A model generated the notes under the pieces. That model was not told the DNA's origin, searched no databases, and was given only the letters and a program-made list of their open reading frames with translations. Shown here piece by piece: positions 46,620 to 57,974 of a stretch of DNA of 64,000 nucleotides. The stretch spans positions 124,001-188,000 of the forward strand of contig RQOL01000663.1 in NCBI GenBank assembly GCA_013076295.1, read 5' to 3'. Position 1 is the stretch's first letter. Each line of letters begins with the position of its first letter. Source of the DNA: Sanderia malayensis (lineage: Eukaryota; Cnidaria; Scyphozoa; Semaeostomeae; Pelagiidae). Made by a program: the position numbers and the translations under genes.

Positions 46620-47499
46620 TCAGTCAAAAATCATGTGCTGCAAGAAATTGGCAATCCTAATAGTCATATCCGCATTTTGGTAGCAACCATAGCTTTTGGA
46701 ATTGGTATAGACTGTAAAGGTGTCAGCAGAATAATTCACCTCGGTCCCTCGAAATCCATAAAATTATATATCCAAGAATGCGAAAGAGCTGGAAGGGACA
46801 ATGAAATCAGTTGTTGCTACTTATTATATAATGGTTTCCCAGCTAGTCATTGCCAAGCAGATATGAAACAATACATACTAAGTAATGACAAACGTCGCAG
46901 TGAAATTATTGAAAGCCATTTTTCAGGTACACATGCAAAATGTAAATTAAGGTACATGTGCTGAGACGTTTGTATGAAAAAATGTCATTGCTCTCCACCA
47001 TGTTCAAAAGGTATTGATTTTTATAAAGAGTCCTCAGCCATTGCAAGCAATGAAGTTAAGCAAATCAGGCACGTTTCAAAAAGCAACCAAGATGAGCTGA
47101 GAGAGAAGTTGATCATCAATAAAATGTTTTCCAAGGAAGCAGTTTTTGATGGTAATACCACAACCCCAAAGCTTATGCTGGAATTTACAGATTTTCCTAT
47201 TGCACAAGTCTGAAAGCAATCTGGGATCATATTTACAATTTATGATGTTCTCTCAAATATGGAAATTTGGAGAATGAAGACAGGTATTGATATTCTCCAC
47301 ATTTTGCATGAAATCTTTGATGATGTGATCATAGATCGTGATTTTGATGCTTCGCAAGAAGATCAAAGCATAGAAGATGAGCTAGAAGATGAATGGCTTG
47401 CAGTCCGAGATGATTCTGAAATCATTGCCTTCAATGATACTTATGAAATGCAGGAGGCAGACCACGCATCTGAGGAGCTTGAGCAACTAGTTTAAATTC

Positions 47500-48094
47500 A
47501 ATAGATGGTGCAAAGTGTGGGGGATGGACTTGGTTTCCGTTTTAAAAGTCAATTACCTTTAGTTAAGCTTGAATACCTTTTTCATATGGCAAAATATTGC
47601 CCACTTTTGCGTTCTGCAATGTAGGACATCCCTAATTTTACAGCCCTGTTTACACTGCCTAGCACTATCAATTGATACAAAGGAGCATTGAACTGAAAAG
47701 TTTAATATAAAAGCAAAAAATTATGTATAGCTAGTCTGTTCATTGAGTTTTGACAGAGTGTTGTAACAATGACTGCACTTGGATGCTCATGCAAAAAGAA
47801 GGTGATCACAAAATCCAACCCTATCATTTCTGACACGTGTTAACCTGCTGTTCGGGATTTTATGCTAAACAACCCCAAACTTATTCTAAGTGATTTTTTT
47901 TGCCCATGCTCTTCTGCTGTGCGGACGTGTTTTGGGAAGCTCATCCGAATTTCAAATCATGTGAAACAAAAAGCGAATTTATATCTTTAAATTCTTTAAT
48001 TTACACACACAAAATGTTAATAGTTTAAGTTATTTCAAAGTTCAAGTTCAATTATCGATACTAATATTAATAATAAATTCTAAAAAGCTGCAAA
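47500..48094. other. No gene recognised
   Basis: AT-rich intergenic DNA; its right part (about 47980-48094) is probably the 5' UTR of LINE B. Confidence 0.45.
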
Positions 48095-48696
48095 AATGAG
48101 TTCCACTGATGGCCGTATTGAAGAAATTTTTAAGATGGTCAGTGAGATGAAAATCAAGCAGGAGGAAAATTCTGACAAATTGGAAAAGCGCTTAGAGAAG
48201 TTTGAGAAATCCATGGATTTTATCAGCACTCAATTCAATAATCACAAAAAATGGTGCATAGCGTGATGAAGATGAACAGTGAATTTGAGGAGGAAAATGA
48301 GGAACTGATAAAAGAGATTTCAAAACTGTGGAAGGAATTCGACCATGTGAAAATGGAGGTAAACGACCTAGAACAATATGGATGCAGGGATACAATCGAA
48401 ATTTTTGGCATTCCTCAAAAAGCCGGAGAAGACCCTATGTCTATCATGTCGAAAATTGGCGACGTTCTTGGTGTGGAGTGATGAAGAGAGTCTATTGAAG
48501 CCTGCCACAGAATTAGTCCGAAGAAAGATTGGGCAATCATTTGTGAATATGTTAATTCGGGCATAGAGTTTAATTGCAAAAAGTAATGCATCAAGCTTCC
48601 ACATATTTGATTAGTATTAAATCAAAAAGTTTTTTAAAACTGTATATTCAGCCACAAATAATAAAGACAAGACAAATTAATCTTTTAATTTAGATT

Positions 48697-49314
48697 CACA
48701 AATTAAAGACTGGAGACTCGGTTGATAATCTTCCTATTAGACCAATAATATCAAATATTAACACTGCTTCATACCATCTAGCAAAGTATCTTGCGAAGTT
48801 ATTATCACCTCTTAGTTATTCGAAATACACAGTCACTTGCACGGATGATTTCATAGCAAAAATAAAGGAACTAAATTTGGACAAAGACAAGAAGTTTGTG
48901 TCATTTGATGTGGTTTCTCTATTTACCTATGTCCCACTTGATTATACGATAGATGTTATATTGAAGAGAATTTATGAACTCAAAGAATTGTCAACAACGA
49001 TTACAAAAAACGAATTGAAAGAAATGCTCCTATTATGTACTAAGAATGTCCACTTCACGTACAAGAACGGAATTTACATCCAAACAGATGGAGTGGCAAT
49101 GGGATCACCACTTGGACCAGTTTTAGCAGGAATTTTCATGGTACATTTAGAAACATCATTAATTCCAACCCTATCCAAGCAGATGACACCTTGGTATAGA
49201 TATGTTGATGATACTATTTCCCTTATCTCTGAAGATTGTATTACTAACTTATTAATAATGTACCATACATTACTAATGTACCATATAAAGGAAAAGTCGG
49301 TGAAAGCGCATTGA
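48697..49314 (+). pseudogene. Penelope-like reverse transcriptase
   Basis: The frame, open before the marked ATG, starts KTGDSVDNLPIRPIISNINT, then FVSFDVVSLFTYVP (palm Asp), TDGVAMGSPLGPVLAGIF and WYRYVDDTISLI (YVDD catalytic pair). GVAMGSPLGPVLA and the LFTxVP motif are diagnostic of Penelope-like RTs, which are related to telomerase. The N-terminal part is missing, and the frame ends at 49314 where a deletion joins RT to the linker before GIY-YIG. Confidence 0.88.
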
Positions 49315-49746
49315 ATTCGCTTAGAAGAACCATATCAACGATAACTAAAGGAGCATTAAATGTGAAAACCATTTATACTGGAACTAAACTCGGCGCAAAG
49401 TTTCAAATGAAAGACAAAGTGAAAAAGGAACATGAACATGATCTGGTATATAAAGCTACATGTCCAGAAGAAAATTGTAATGATACGTATATTGGTGAGA
49501 GTGCTGGACGAATATTAAAAAGAGCTAAAGAACATAATGGTAAAGATTTATTGGCAGTCGCATCTATTTCAACATGCTTTAAAGATTGGTCATAAAAATG
49601 TAACTTTGGATAATTTTTTGATTTTGAATAAAGGGTATAAAGGTAGTAAATACGAACGGAAAATTTCAGAAGCTTTGTATATTAAATCATATGGACCTAC
49701 ATTGAACGTACAAGATAAATCCTTTCCTCTCAAGTTATTTAATTAA
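49311..49746 (+). pseudogene. Penelope-like GIY-YIG endonuclease
   Basis: LVYKATCPEENCNDTYIGES then AGRILKRAKEHNG: a V-Y and Y-I-G pair with the downstream Arg and His, preceded by a Cys pair (CPEENC). A frameshift near 49545 leads into HALKIGHKNVTLDNFLILNK and EALYIKSYGPTLNV, the usual C-terminus of Penelope-like endonucleases. Confidence 0.85.
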
Positions 49747-50303
49747 CGCACGATTTTCGAACTATTATTGGAATTTTGTTTGTATCGTTTTAACTGTTTG
49801 TTAATGTATTCAATTTTACTCTGATGATGATCACTGGAAGTTGTGGTTGTATATACAGTTGTAAAAAATTTTTTGATTTAATATTAATAAAATATGTGGA
49901 AGCTTCTTGAATTACTTTTTGCAATCATTTGTAAGTTCAAAAGTCGCACAACAAGAGACTTACTCATGTCAAAGAAAAAAGATCTGCGCAGTGTAAGTGG
50001 AGATAGCCTTGGGTTAAAGAATTTGCCTGTGAAAATTTTTATCAATGAGTCTTTAACAAGGAAAATAAAGAGCTGTTTCGTTTAGTTAGGGAGAAGAAGA
50101 AAGAAAAAAGGTGGCTGTTTGCCTGGTCTAGGAATGGAGTCATTTATGCCAGGAAAACCAAAGAATCCCAGCAGATCAAAGTTGGTACGATCAAGGACAT
50201 AGATAAATGCATCATCTGAAGTAACTGGTATCTTTTAAACTTTATTTTATTGCATTAGTATATAATTATCTTATCAAATATATCAATTCGGGCAAAAAGC
50301 TTG

Positions 50304-50347
50304 ATTATAAATAAAATCACCGGAAGCTTCGTGATTTTATTTATAAT
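50304..50347. repeat. 17-bp perfect inverted repeat, 10-base loop
   Basis: ATTATAAATAAAATCAC and its reverse complement flank CGGAAGCTTC, between LINE B ORF1 and ORF2. The preceding bases ATCAATTCGGGCAAAAAGC resemble the left end of the Penelope element (TTAATTCGGGCATAGAG). Confidence 0.9.
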
Positions 50348-50389
50348 AATTATCTTAGTATTTTCCGATAAAACCCCCCGTAGATCCGA

Positions 50390-50779
50390 ATGAAGGATGA
50401 TCTGATATGCCCTGAATGCAAAGAAATAACATATGATGACCAAAACTGCATGAATTGTGACATTTGTCATAATTGGATTCACCTAAAGTGTAGTGGTTTA
50501 ACCCTTAAATTATTTGAAAAATTGGGAAACGATTCCTCTTCAGTTTGGTTTTGCAAAAGTTGTTTAGTTGAAGCCCTGCCCTTTCAAAGTTTGAAAAATA
50601 TCAAGTTTCAGAAGTTTCTAGCGGAAGCAAATCCCTTTGTTGAAACGTTTGAGGTTTCACATCAAGACCTTGATAAAACATGCTCTGTCTGCGGTAAAAG
50701 CGTAATTAATATTGAAAAGGCGATTCCCTGCAACAATTGTAAAAGGTTTATGACACCCACAAGAAATGTTCTGGTTTGA
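50390..50779 (+). pseudogene. LINE B ORF2 PHD-like zinc module
   Basis: CPECKEITYDDQNCMNCDIC, HNWIHLKCSGLTLKLFE, WFCKSCLVEALPFQ and CSVCGKSVIN followed by CNNCKRF: two Cys/His clusters of PHD type. A frameshift near 50745 leads into a third Cys pair (HWFCTECC). It corresponds to the 16528-15986 piece of LINE A. Confidence 0.8.
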
Positions 50780-50927
50780 CAGAACAAGAAATTCTCGATT
50801 TTAGCGTGAAATTTCAACACTGGTTTTGCACTGAATGTTGTAAAGCAATTTTTCCCTTCAACTCTAGCAAAAATACAAGATTTTATCTGACAGTTTTAAC
50901 TCTAATGATTCGTGCCTGCGTGACGAC

Positions 50928-52931
50928 ATGACTGACTTAACAGCATTTGAATGTCTTGAAACTATTACGAAACTGGATTTAAACAAACTAAATCTAAATG
51001 ATTTTCATCCTAATATTGATAATGATGTTGATCATAACTTAAATTTACAATCTAATTTTAAATACTATACTATTCATGATTTTCATAAATTATGCAATAA
51101 ATTTAAACCAGATAAATTACCATTATTTAGCTTAATGCATACAAATATCTGTTCCCTGAATAAAAATTTTGAAAATTTAGAACTACTTATGACTTCTCTT
51201 GGACATAAATTTGACGTCATAGCTCTTTCTGAAACTTGGGTAACTAAAAATAATGAATCAAGGATCAATAACCTAACTCTCCCAGGATATCAAAAATATC
51301 ATGGAACAATAGGTAAAAATTTAAAAGGAGGGTGGGGTTTCTTTGTTTCTGACCAATTATGTTTTACACCAAGAAGTGATTTAGACTTTTCCCATTCAGA
51401 CAACCACAGTGAATTTGAAGTAAATTGGATAGAAATAAAATCCCAAAATAACAAAACTTGTTTAGTTGCAGTTATCTATCGCCATCCAAGGAAAAGGAGT
51501 GACAGCATATTCATGGAATACCTAGCAAAAACTCTCTCAGTTAAAATAAGAAGAGAAAAGAAAACCGTCTTCATTACCGGGGATTTCGATATCAATTTAA
51601 TAAATATTGACTCTGACGAATATACGGAAAGTTTCATAAATCTATTGCTATCCATCTATAAATCTGGTGAAAAGTCGAACTTTGATAACTACAGACCTAT
51701 TTCTGTATTAAACATACTATCTAAAGTGCTTGAAAGACTTGTGCATCGACAGCTCTCAGCTTATCTAGAACGTAACAACCTTCTTTCTTGCAGTCAATTC
51801 GGAATCCGAGGAAAACGATCAACACAGCACACAGTAACTATTCGTTGCACAGGCGCATTATTTATGGATTTACGCAAAGCTTTCGATACTGTTCATCATG
51901 GAACGCTGCTTGACAAGTTAAGATGTTATGGCATACAAAATACAGAACTTGCCTGGTTCGAAGATTATTTATTCAACAGAAAGCAGTTTGTTTGCTACGA
52001 TCAATCAACATCACAAACCGAGCAAATGACTTATGGGGTACCTCAAGGATCAATTCTTCGGCCACTTCTCTTCATCATCTTAATCAATGATGTTCATTTG
52101 GTATTGGACAAATACAAAATTCTCATGTATGCAGATGACACAGTGATATACTTCTCGGAAAGATCGGTAGAGGCTGTTGAAGAAGTCCTCAATCAAGAAG
52201 CAAACCTAATTGGTAAATGGTTTACGAACAATAATCTGATACTGAATCTCAAAAAAGGCAAAACTGAGCTTGTTATTTATGGTACAAGTCAGAAGCTAGC
52301 GAAGCAACCTTCGTGCAATGTATCTTTGAATGGCACTCCGATAAACCAAGCTACTAGCTATGAATACCTGCGAATCACCCTTGACAATCACCTAACGATG
52401 AGTATGCAAATTGACAAGATCTACAAGCGAGCTTTGAATCGAGTAAAACTGCTGCAACGAATTTGTCCCAACATCTCTCCACTTGTTGCCGAGAAAATAT
52501 ATATTGTTATGATAAGGCCTGTGCTTCTCTACTGCTATCCACTTTATCTATACGTTGGTGAAAGTGCCAAGAAAAAGTTGCAATCGATCCAAGACAGAGC
52601 TCATAAGATCGTAGCTCCTACTAAGAACACAACCTTGAAAATGGATACATTAGATCAAATCCGGAAAAAACGAGTTGCAATCAACGTATTTAAGTAGTTA
52701 CATGATTGCTGCCCTCCTCCACTGCGAAACATGTTTGAGCGCTTTGATCATTGCAAGAACACACGAGAAAACGGCTCACGTCTCAAATTGCCAAAAGTCA
52801 AAACAGAAGCCGGAAAAAAAACGTTTGCCTTTCAAGGCGCACTGATCTTTAATGGATTCCCAACCGACCTTAGGAATGAATCTTATTTTGTAAACTTTAA
52901 AAGGAAGATGGTTACTACAAACATGATATGA
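50928..52931 (+). pseudogene. LINE B ORF2: APE endonuclease fused to reverse transcriptase
   Basis: A 589-codon frame (50928-52697) has endonuclease motifs MHTNICSLNKNFENLE, DVIALSETWV, IYRHPRKR and TGDFDINLINID, then at about residue 245 jumps directly to RT sequence (FDNYRPISVLNILSK). RT motifs: FMDLRKAFDTVHHG, YGVPQGSILRPLLF, ILMYADDTVIYF (catalytic YADD), and a conserved thumb. About 200 residues normally between the GDFN motif and the RT start are missing, yet phase is kept. One in-frame TAG (52695-52697) precedes the C-terminal FPTDLRNESYFVNFKRK tail ending at 52931. Confidence 0.9.
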
Positions 52932-53441
52932 TACTGACTGTAAATATGTATAATAAGTTAGCTTTTAACTTTTTACTTTGTGATTGCTGCCAAATATGTA
53001 TGATATGTATAGTAAATATGTATAATAACTTAGCTTTTAACTTTTAACTTTGTTAATCAGTTTCTTTAAACAGGACCCTTGTTGATAGCAGTATACTACA
53101 TGTACTGAAAAGGCTTATCCTGTATAAATATGTATCATTATTGTTATTATTTATTATTATTATCCAATTTCTTTCAACCACACATTCTTCAACCTAGCAA
53201 AATTCTTACCAATAGTAAACCATCATTTATTGACAATATCTTTTTGAATTCACTTGAGCATGAAGTTTTCAGTGGTAATTTTTTTTGCCATATGTCTTGA
53301 GTTGATCTTACCGAGAAAACAAGATAAAGAGTTGTTAATTAGTGAGAGTTTGCATCATTTAATCAAGATAAACAGTTGTTAATAAGTGAGAGTTTGCAGT
53401 AAGGTAACACTGATCATTGAACACAAAACACTGCAGCTAAA

Positions 53442-54418
53442 ATGAAGAATAGTAGGAATAAGAATAAGACAGACTCGGGAAGCAAGGGCAGGGGAAGGAA
53501 ACAAGATGGCGGCATCCAGGAAAAAGATCCGATTTCTCTGGAAACTAAGAAAGTCACCAGCAGCATAGCTGAAATAAATCAGGAAGCTTTACAAGATACC
53601 CTGAGCTGTAAAATATGCGAGAGGACCTTTATTGATGAAGATGATGAGCTTCTTGAATGTGAAAGATGCCAAGAGTGGATTTGCAGGGAATGTGCTGGCC
53701 TTTCTGTCCAACAATACAGTTTGATTAACGAAGCAGGAATTGGGTTGCATTTCCACTGGTATTGCCACACATGCAAGGATGCAGCCCTCAAAGCAGTAAG
53801 AACAGACAATGATATTGAAGAGTGGTGCAAGAACTTCATGGAGTCCTTCGGTAAGGAAATTAGAGAAGAGATGAAGGAAGAGGTAAAAGCCGTTAAATTA
53901 TCCCTTGAGAAGAAAATAAAAGATGAAATAGATACTGTTAACCAAAGAATTGACAGCATCAACTTGGGTGCCATTGGTACAGATACCAAACAGCAGGAAG
54001 ATGAGAAAACAGAAGCTATGCTAGAAGAGATGAAGGAAAGAGAAATTAGGAAGCATAATCTAGTCATATTTAATCTTGAGGAAAGTAAAGCAACGGATCC
54101 AGAGGATAGAAAACAGGAGGACCAAGAAGCAATCAGAAAGCTACTTGCTAAAATTCAAACCCCAGTTCCATTCTCTAAGGCTGTATGACTGGGAAAACCA
54201 GAGAATTCTCTGAGACCGCTACAAATCACAGCAGGATCACTGACCAACACAGCATCCTGAAAGCATCTGTGGGACTGTGTGATACAGCTGACTACAAGAA
54301 GGTCTACATCAAGAAGGACCAGACACCACTAGAGCGAGAAAACTGGAAGAGACTGATAGATGTCAAGAATAGAAAATACAGGAGTCGGAGAAAAAGGGAG
54401 AAGATATCAATTGGATAA
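53442..54418 (+). pseudogene. LINE C ORF1: PHD finger, coiled coil, CTD
   Basis: Basic N-terminus, then a PHD-type zinc module (CKICERTFIDEDDELLECERC, CRECAGL, HFHWYCHTCKDA) at residues about 50-115, a long charged coiled coil (about 125-200), and KHNLVIFNLEESKA, the start of the RRM. A frameshift near 54185 leads into the C-terminal domain with LCDTADYKKVYIKKDQTPLE. RNA-binding partner of the LINE. Confidence 0.8.
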
Positions 54419-54562
54419 TAAGAAAAGGAAAATTAGTACAGGGAAGAGGAAAAAGAAGTAACAAAAGGGAAGTTTAAAACAGTAAATAATGAACAAAGTT
54501 TAAAATGTTACTATACTAATGCTGACAGCTTACTGAACAAGAGGGCTGAATTTACTGTTGCA

Positions 54563-55258
54563 ATGGCGCATTATGAACCTGATATTCTTTGTATCACTGA
54601 AGTTCTTCCAAAACACACCAGCACTAAGCCTCAAGAATCAGAATTTGAGGTTGATGGTTTTGACATATGTTCTAACATTGATCAAGGGAAAAGGGGAGTC
54701 ATGATATATACAGCAAAACATTTGAAAGCATCACCTGCCAATCTGCCAAATGTGGATTTTGAAGAATGCTGTTGGGTAGAAATTCATCTTGATGGCAAAG
54801 ATAAGCTATTAGTTGGATGTTTATATAGATCGCCAAACTGTGATGTTGCCAATACGGCAAAACTGTACTCCAACCTGAAGCAGATTAGTGATATGAAGAT
54901 CTTTAGTCACATTTTACTATGTGGCGATTTCAAATTTCCTGAGATAGACTGGAGCAGAGATTTAGCTCCAGATGACAGCCTTGGTTTCCAATTTAAGGAA
55001 TGTATTCGTGACAGCTTTCTTACCCAACATGTTCATCAATACACACATCGCAGAGGAGACCAGAGACCATCAACAATTGACCTGATGTTAACCAATGAGG
55101 AGAACATGATAGATAGAGTCGCAATTGAGCACCACTCGGAAAGAGCCACCATGGAGTACTTTGTTTTACCTTCAAGTGTTACATGCCGACTAAAAAGCAC
55201 CAACCCCCCAAACCATTGTTCAGAAAAGGAGATTATGAGCAATTTAGAACGGAAATGA
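54563..55258 (+). pseudogene. LINE C APE-type endonuclease
   Basis: Reads PDILCITEVLPKH (catalytic Glu), GCLYRSPNCDVAN, ILLCGDFKFPEIDW (GDFN-type motif), STIDLMLTNEENM and a decayed HHSERATMEYF where SDH is expected. Cuts target DNA in target-primed reverse transcription. Frame opens earlier (CYYTNADSLLNKRAEF, about 54505). It ends at a stop 55258 and a shifted frame continues to about 55330. Confidence 0.85.
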
Positions 55259-55390
55259 ACGGATATGACTGGGAAAAAGACTTCAGGGGCCAAGACTGCG
55301 AAACAATCATTATGGCTTTGATCAAAGTCTGAATATACAGAGCTCCAAATTACAATGCAAGAGTTGATCAAAAGAATAATGTGCACCTAA

Positions 55391-56999
55391 ATGAAGCATT
55401 TTGTGGACAAATTTGCACATTTGATTGAAGATCATATCGATCATCAGTATCAGAATGAAATGGCAAGGAAAACAAATTTTGTAAGTTGACAATACAAATA
55501 ATAAGTTTTAGTTTCCGTTCCATTGATGAAGAAGTAAATATGTGAATGGACTGATGTTGTCTTAAAATCAATCTTAATTCCAGGTTTCACTGGGAATTAT
55601 GCTCAAAAACGAAATGAAAACCGAATATATGATATCTGTTCTGGAAGAGTATCAGAAGTATTGTCCAGTAGTAGATGGGAAAATGGTAAAGTTATTTTGT
55701 GGAGAGGATGGATTAACAACAAAGAGGGGAATGGAGGCACAAAAGGCGAGAGCTGATGCTCGAAATCCAAGTAAGCGCCTCGAAGGTATAATAATTAAGT
55801 CCGAAGATTGGCATGAAGCTCTGCTTTGTTTACAGGTAAAAATTGTTCTTTGATGGTTGATAATCAATGAAACAACAACTATCATGGAAAAATAAAATGC
55901 CATTGGTAACATAATTCTCTTTCAACATATTTTCAGATGACATTCAATGATATGTATTCACAAGAATCAGTGTCAGAGAAAGGCACATTATTCCAATTAA
56001 GAAATCGATTTGACCGTCAAAATGTAAAGAAGGAAGTGAAACAAAGTGTGCATGGTTGCCGAGAATTCACAAATTTTGTGACCTATGGTTATACTGTTTT
56101 AGTTGCAAGAAAATTCTAAATCTGAAAGATAAAGATGATTCACCTGGTGAACAACGGCAGCATGATACTGATGTAGAAAAATTAATTTACTTAAACAAGA
56201 CTGCAATGAATGTTGTCCAGTCATTTGTATAGCCAGACGAAAATTGCCCAGAAGAGCTTTATCGAAAAAAGGAAACACCAAGTGAGAATATATCTATTAT
56301 TTCCATTCAAAAAATTCAATGAAAACATGTTTTAAAGTAAAAAACGTTTTACTCATTTCTTTTTTTCTTAATTCTTAGAAGAATCAAAAGATTCCAAACA
56401 TAATTATACATGCAAGCTATTAAGGCATGGCTTAATGGACTTGGCAAGAAAAGATGCAGCCAATGAAGGGGATGGAAATAGAATTTTTCAATATTGGAAA
56501 TATGACTTTTTGTCATTTATTTCAACAAACCACTCAACATATGCATATTTAGCATTTAAAATCCATAGCGCAAATATTATTTGAGCTCAGTGAGAGAAAA
56601 GCAGCACAGTTACTTCATAACCGTACAGTCAACTTTTATGGTGGTATAGGACAAAATGTGCCAATAGATTACGCAATTCAATTGTTAAATGGAGAAGTAA
56701 AAGCAGATCTAAGAAACAAATATGGCATTTTAACAGAAAAAACTACAGATCGAGTTGGAAAATCATTTAAAAGTACCAGAGAGATAGAAGAAAACTTACT
56801 AAGCCAAGTTTCATTCATGGTCAGTGAATTAAGAAATGAAAAATTATGCGGAGAAATAGAAGGAAGATCACATAAAAGCTCTCCTAAGTTCCAAAGAAAT
56901 TATCAATTTAATTGGCAAAGATTGGACAGTTGGATAAATAGTAAAATTCGGCAAATAGAAAAACAAAATACATTGAATGACATAATTAATGGAAGTTGA
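55391..56999 (+). pseudogene. DUF6589-like gene fragments, multi-exon
   Basis: Exon-like frames: 55391-55480 (MKHFVDKFAHLIEDHIDHQY, donor GTAAGT), 55584-55834 (YCPVVDGKMVKLFCGEDGLT, RLEGIIIKSEDWHEALLCLQ, donor GTAAAA), 55937-56119 (MTFNDMYSQESVSEKGTLFQ), and 56600-56999 (NFYGGIGQNVPIDYAIQLL, shown after frame change). CGGD..T, the WH step, and the GGxGxNxPxD helix are features I associate with DUF6589 proteins, a family of unknown function common in fungi and cnidarians. Frameshifts and stops are present between 56119 and 56640. Confidence 0.55.
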
Positions 57000-57974
57000 A
57001 CTGTTGTCAGTTTTAAATAAAATTCATGTGGGTATTATACATGCACCACAGCATCTAATATCACTATTCTGCGATGTCACGTGACGGTGGCGAAACTCTG
57101 GCCAAAACAATAGATTCGAGCCGAAACAATAGGTTGAACGCCCAAAAACAATGGGACGAAACGGCGAACCGTGTAATCAACAAGACTTTTTTGAACGGGG
57201 GCGCACAAGGTTGGCACTTGCATGGAAAGGCTCCGTTTCTAGAGTAGACAAAAGTTATCTATTTTTGGAAGCCTATTTTAATAGAATTTTTGAGTTATTC
57301 CATTAATTATTCCACTAATTGTGCTATCACAAAAAAACAACGGTTTACGCTGGCGAAACTTCCAAATTAGTGTCCCCGACTCCATTTTCGAACAAAGTAT
57401 TCGCTCTTCACGTGACCCGTTTCGCCTTTTCCTGTAATTTGATTGGCTCTTTCACAACTTCACGTGAACAGTGATGTGTTTGCGAAAATTAAATTTTAGC
57501 CTGCCACAATTGATTATTTTTTACCCAAACACTTTCGATAATTGTTCCCCAACATATTACCTTCATGTTGGTGTTTTTTGATTTCAACTGGGTCACTATT
57601 TGCCACGGTAAATACTATTTTTACTTGCTAAAGTGTTTCCAAAGGTTTTTATTTTTCCACGGCAACGAAATGTCATTCAAACGACTTCCATTAAATGGTC
57701 TCTAAGAATTCAGTATTACTTATTTAAGAGATGAGACTATTTCCAACGTGTTCGCTGTTTCCTTAGCTACAGTTTGATATATTTTTTATTACAGATTGAG
57801 TTTAAATTTTCCAGGATGGGTTAGGTTTTTAAAAGTAACTATTTTTTGTCAAACTTCACACTGAAATTATCAACTTTCAGAAACGGCTTTCAGGGAGCAG
57901 CGTGGGCGCGGGGCTGTCGCTTGCTAGGGGGGAAGATTTGACCTCCCACCCTTACTTTCTTTAGAAATGTTACG

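Larger units (their letters stand above)
43721..47495 (+). pseudogene. RecQ-like ATP-dependent DNA helicase gene, split by a Helitron
   Basis: ATG at 43721 (CAAGATGGCG). Exon 1 is 43721-44320 (donor CAG/GTAAAG); exon 2 starts at 45504 after CTTACAG. Motifs in order: FHAPTGFGKSF (Walker A, about 43885), LVISPLQSL, VVFDEAQC (motif II, DEAQ for DEAH), LAVFTATASKATKA (III), RTIIFCQMRSQC (IV), ILVATIAFGIGIDCKG (V) and YIQECERAGRD (VI, with Glu for the usual Gly). A Cys/His-rich zinc region (CMKKCHCSPPC) and an acidic C-terminal domain follow. Defects: frameshifts near 43870 and 45795, several stops in exon 1, and TGA at 46962-46964 and 47211-47213 in exon 2. The Helitron at 45950-46619 splits codons CTA/TCA exactly. 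It would unwind DNA if intact; as it stands it is a decayed member of a multi-copy RecQ family. Confidence 0.85.
48545..49920 (+). mobile_element. Penelope-like element inserted in LINE ORF1
   Basis: Flanked by the 12-bp direct repeat GCAATCATTTGT (48533-48544 and 49921-49932). Inverted flanking segments (48572-48640 and about 49855-49918, sharing AAGCTTCCACATATTT and TATTAAATCAAAAA) resemble the inverted pseudo-LTR arrangement of Penelope-like elements. Contains RT and GIY-YIG pieces. Confidence 0.85.
48095..50219 (+). pseudogene. LINE B ORF1, interrupted by Penelope-like element
   Basis: Begins MSSTDGRIEEIFKMVSEMK, a coiled coil, then DLEQYGCRDTIEIFGIPQ, equivalent to EQYGCRSMVEVSGIP of LINE A. 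Before the insertion it reads EACHRISPKKDWAIIC, and after it KFKSRTTRDLLMSKKK in the same phase once one 12-bp TSD copy is removed. The end reads KRWLFAWSRNGVIYARKTK, matching FVWTRNGNIFI of LINE A. Stops and frame changes at about 48268, 48480 and 50080. Confidence 0.8.
48095..53165 (+). mobile_element. LINE B (same family as LINE A), split by a Penelope-like element
   Basis: ORF1 48095-50219 (interrupted by the Penelope insertion), ORF2 50390-52931 with PHD module, APE endonuclease and RT, then an AT-rich 3' end terminating in an ATT-rich tail at about 53135-53165. This is nearly full length apart from an internal endonuclease-RT deletion. Element LINE A shares ORF1, PHD and endonuclease sequence. 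Confidence 0.85.
53400..55390 (+). mobile_element. LINE C, a third non-LTR element, 3'-truncated
   Basis: ORF1 at 53442-54188 with a continuation to about 54480, endonuclease at 54563-55258, a short linker, then sequence ends at about 55385 where the next gene remnant begins. RT and 3' end are absent. Not the same family as LINE A/B: its PHD module is in ORF1. Confidence 0.78.

Noticed and set aside
49815..49860. Hammerhead ribozyme near the Penelope 3' end (CTGATGA present at about 49821)
   Set aside because: The conserved CTGATGA is not followed by a stem and GAAA at the required spacing; only GGAAG is seen and I cannot form stems I and III.
53579..54067. 162-codon Ser-rich minus-strand ORF
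   Set aside because: It is the antisense shadow of the LINE C ORF1 coiled-coil and PHD region.
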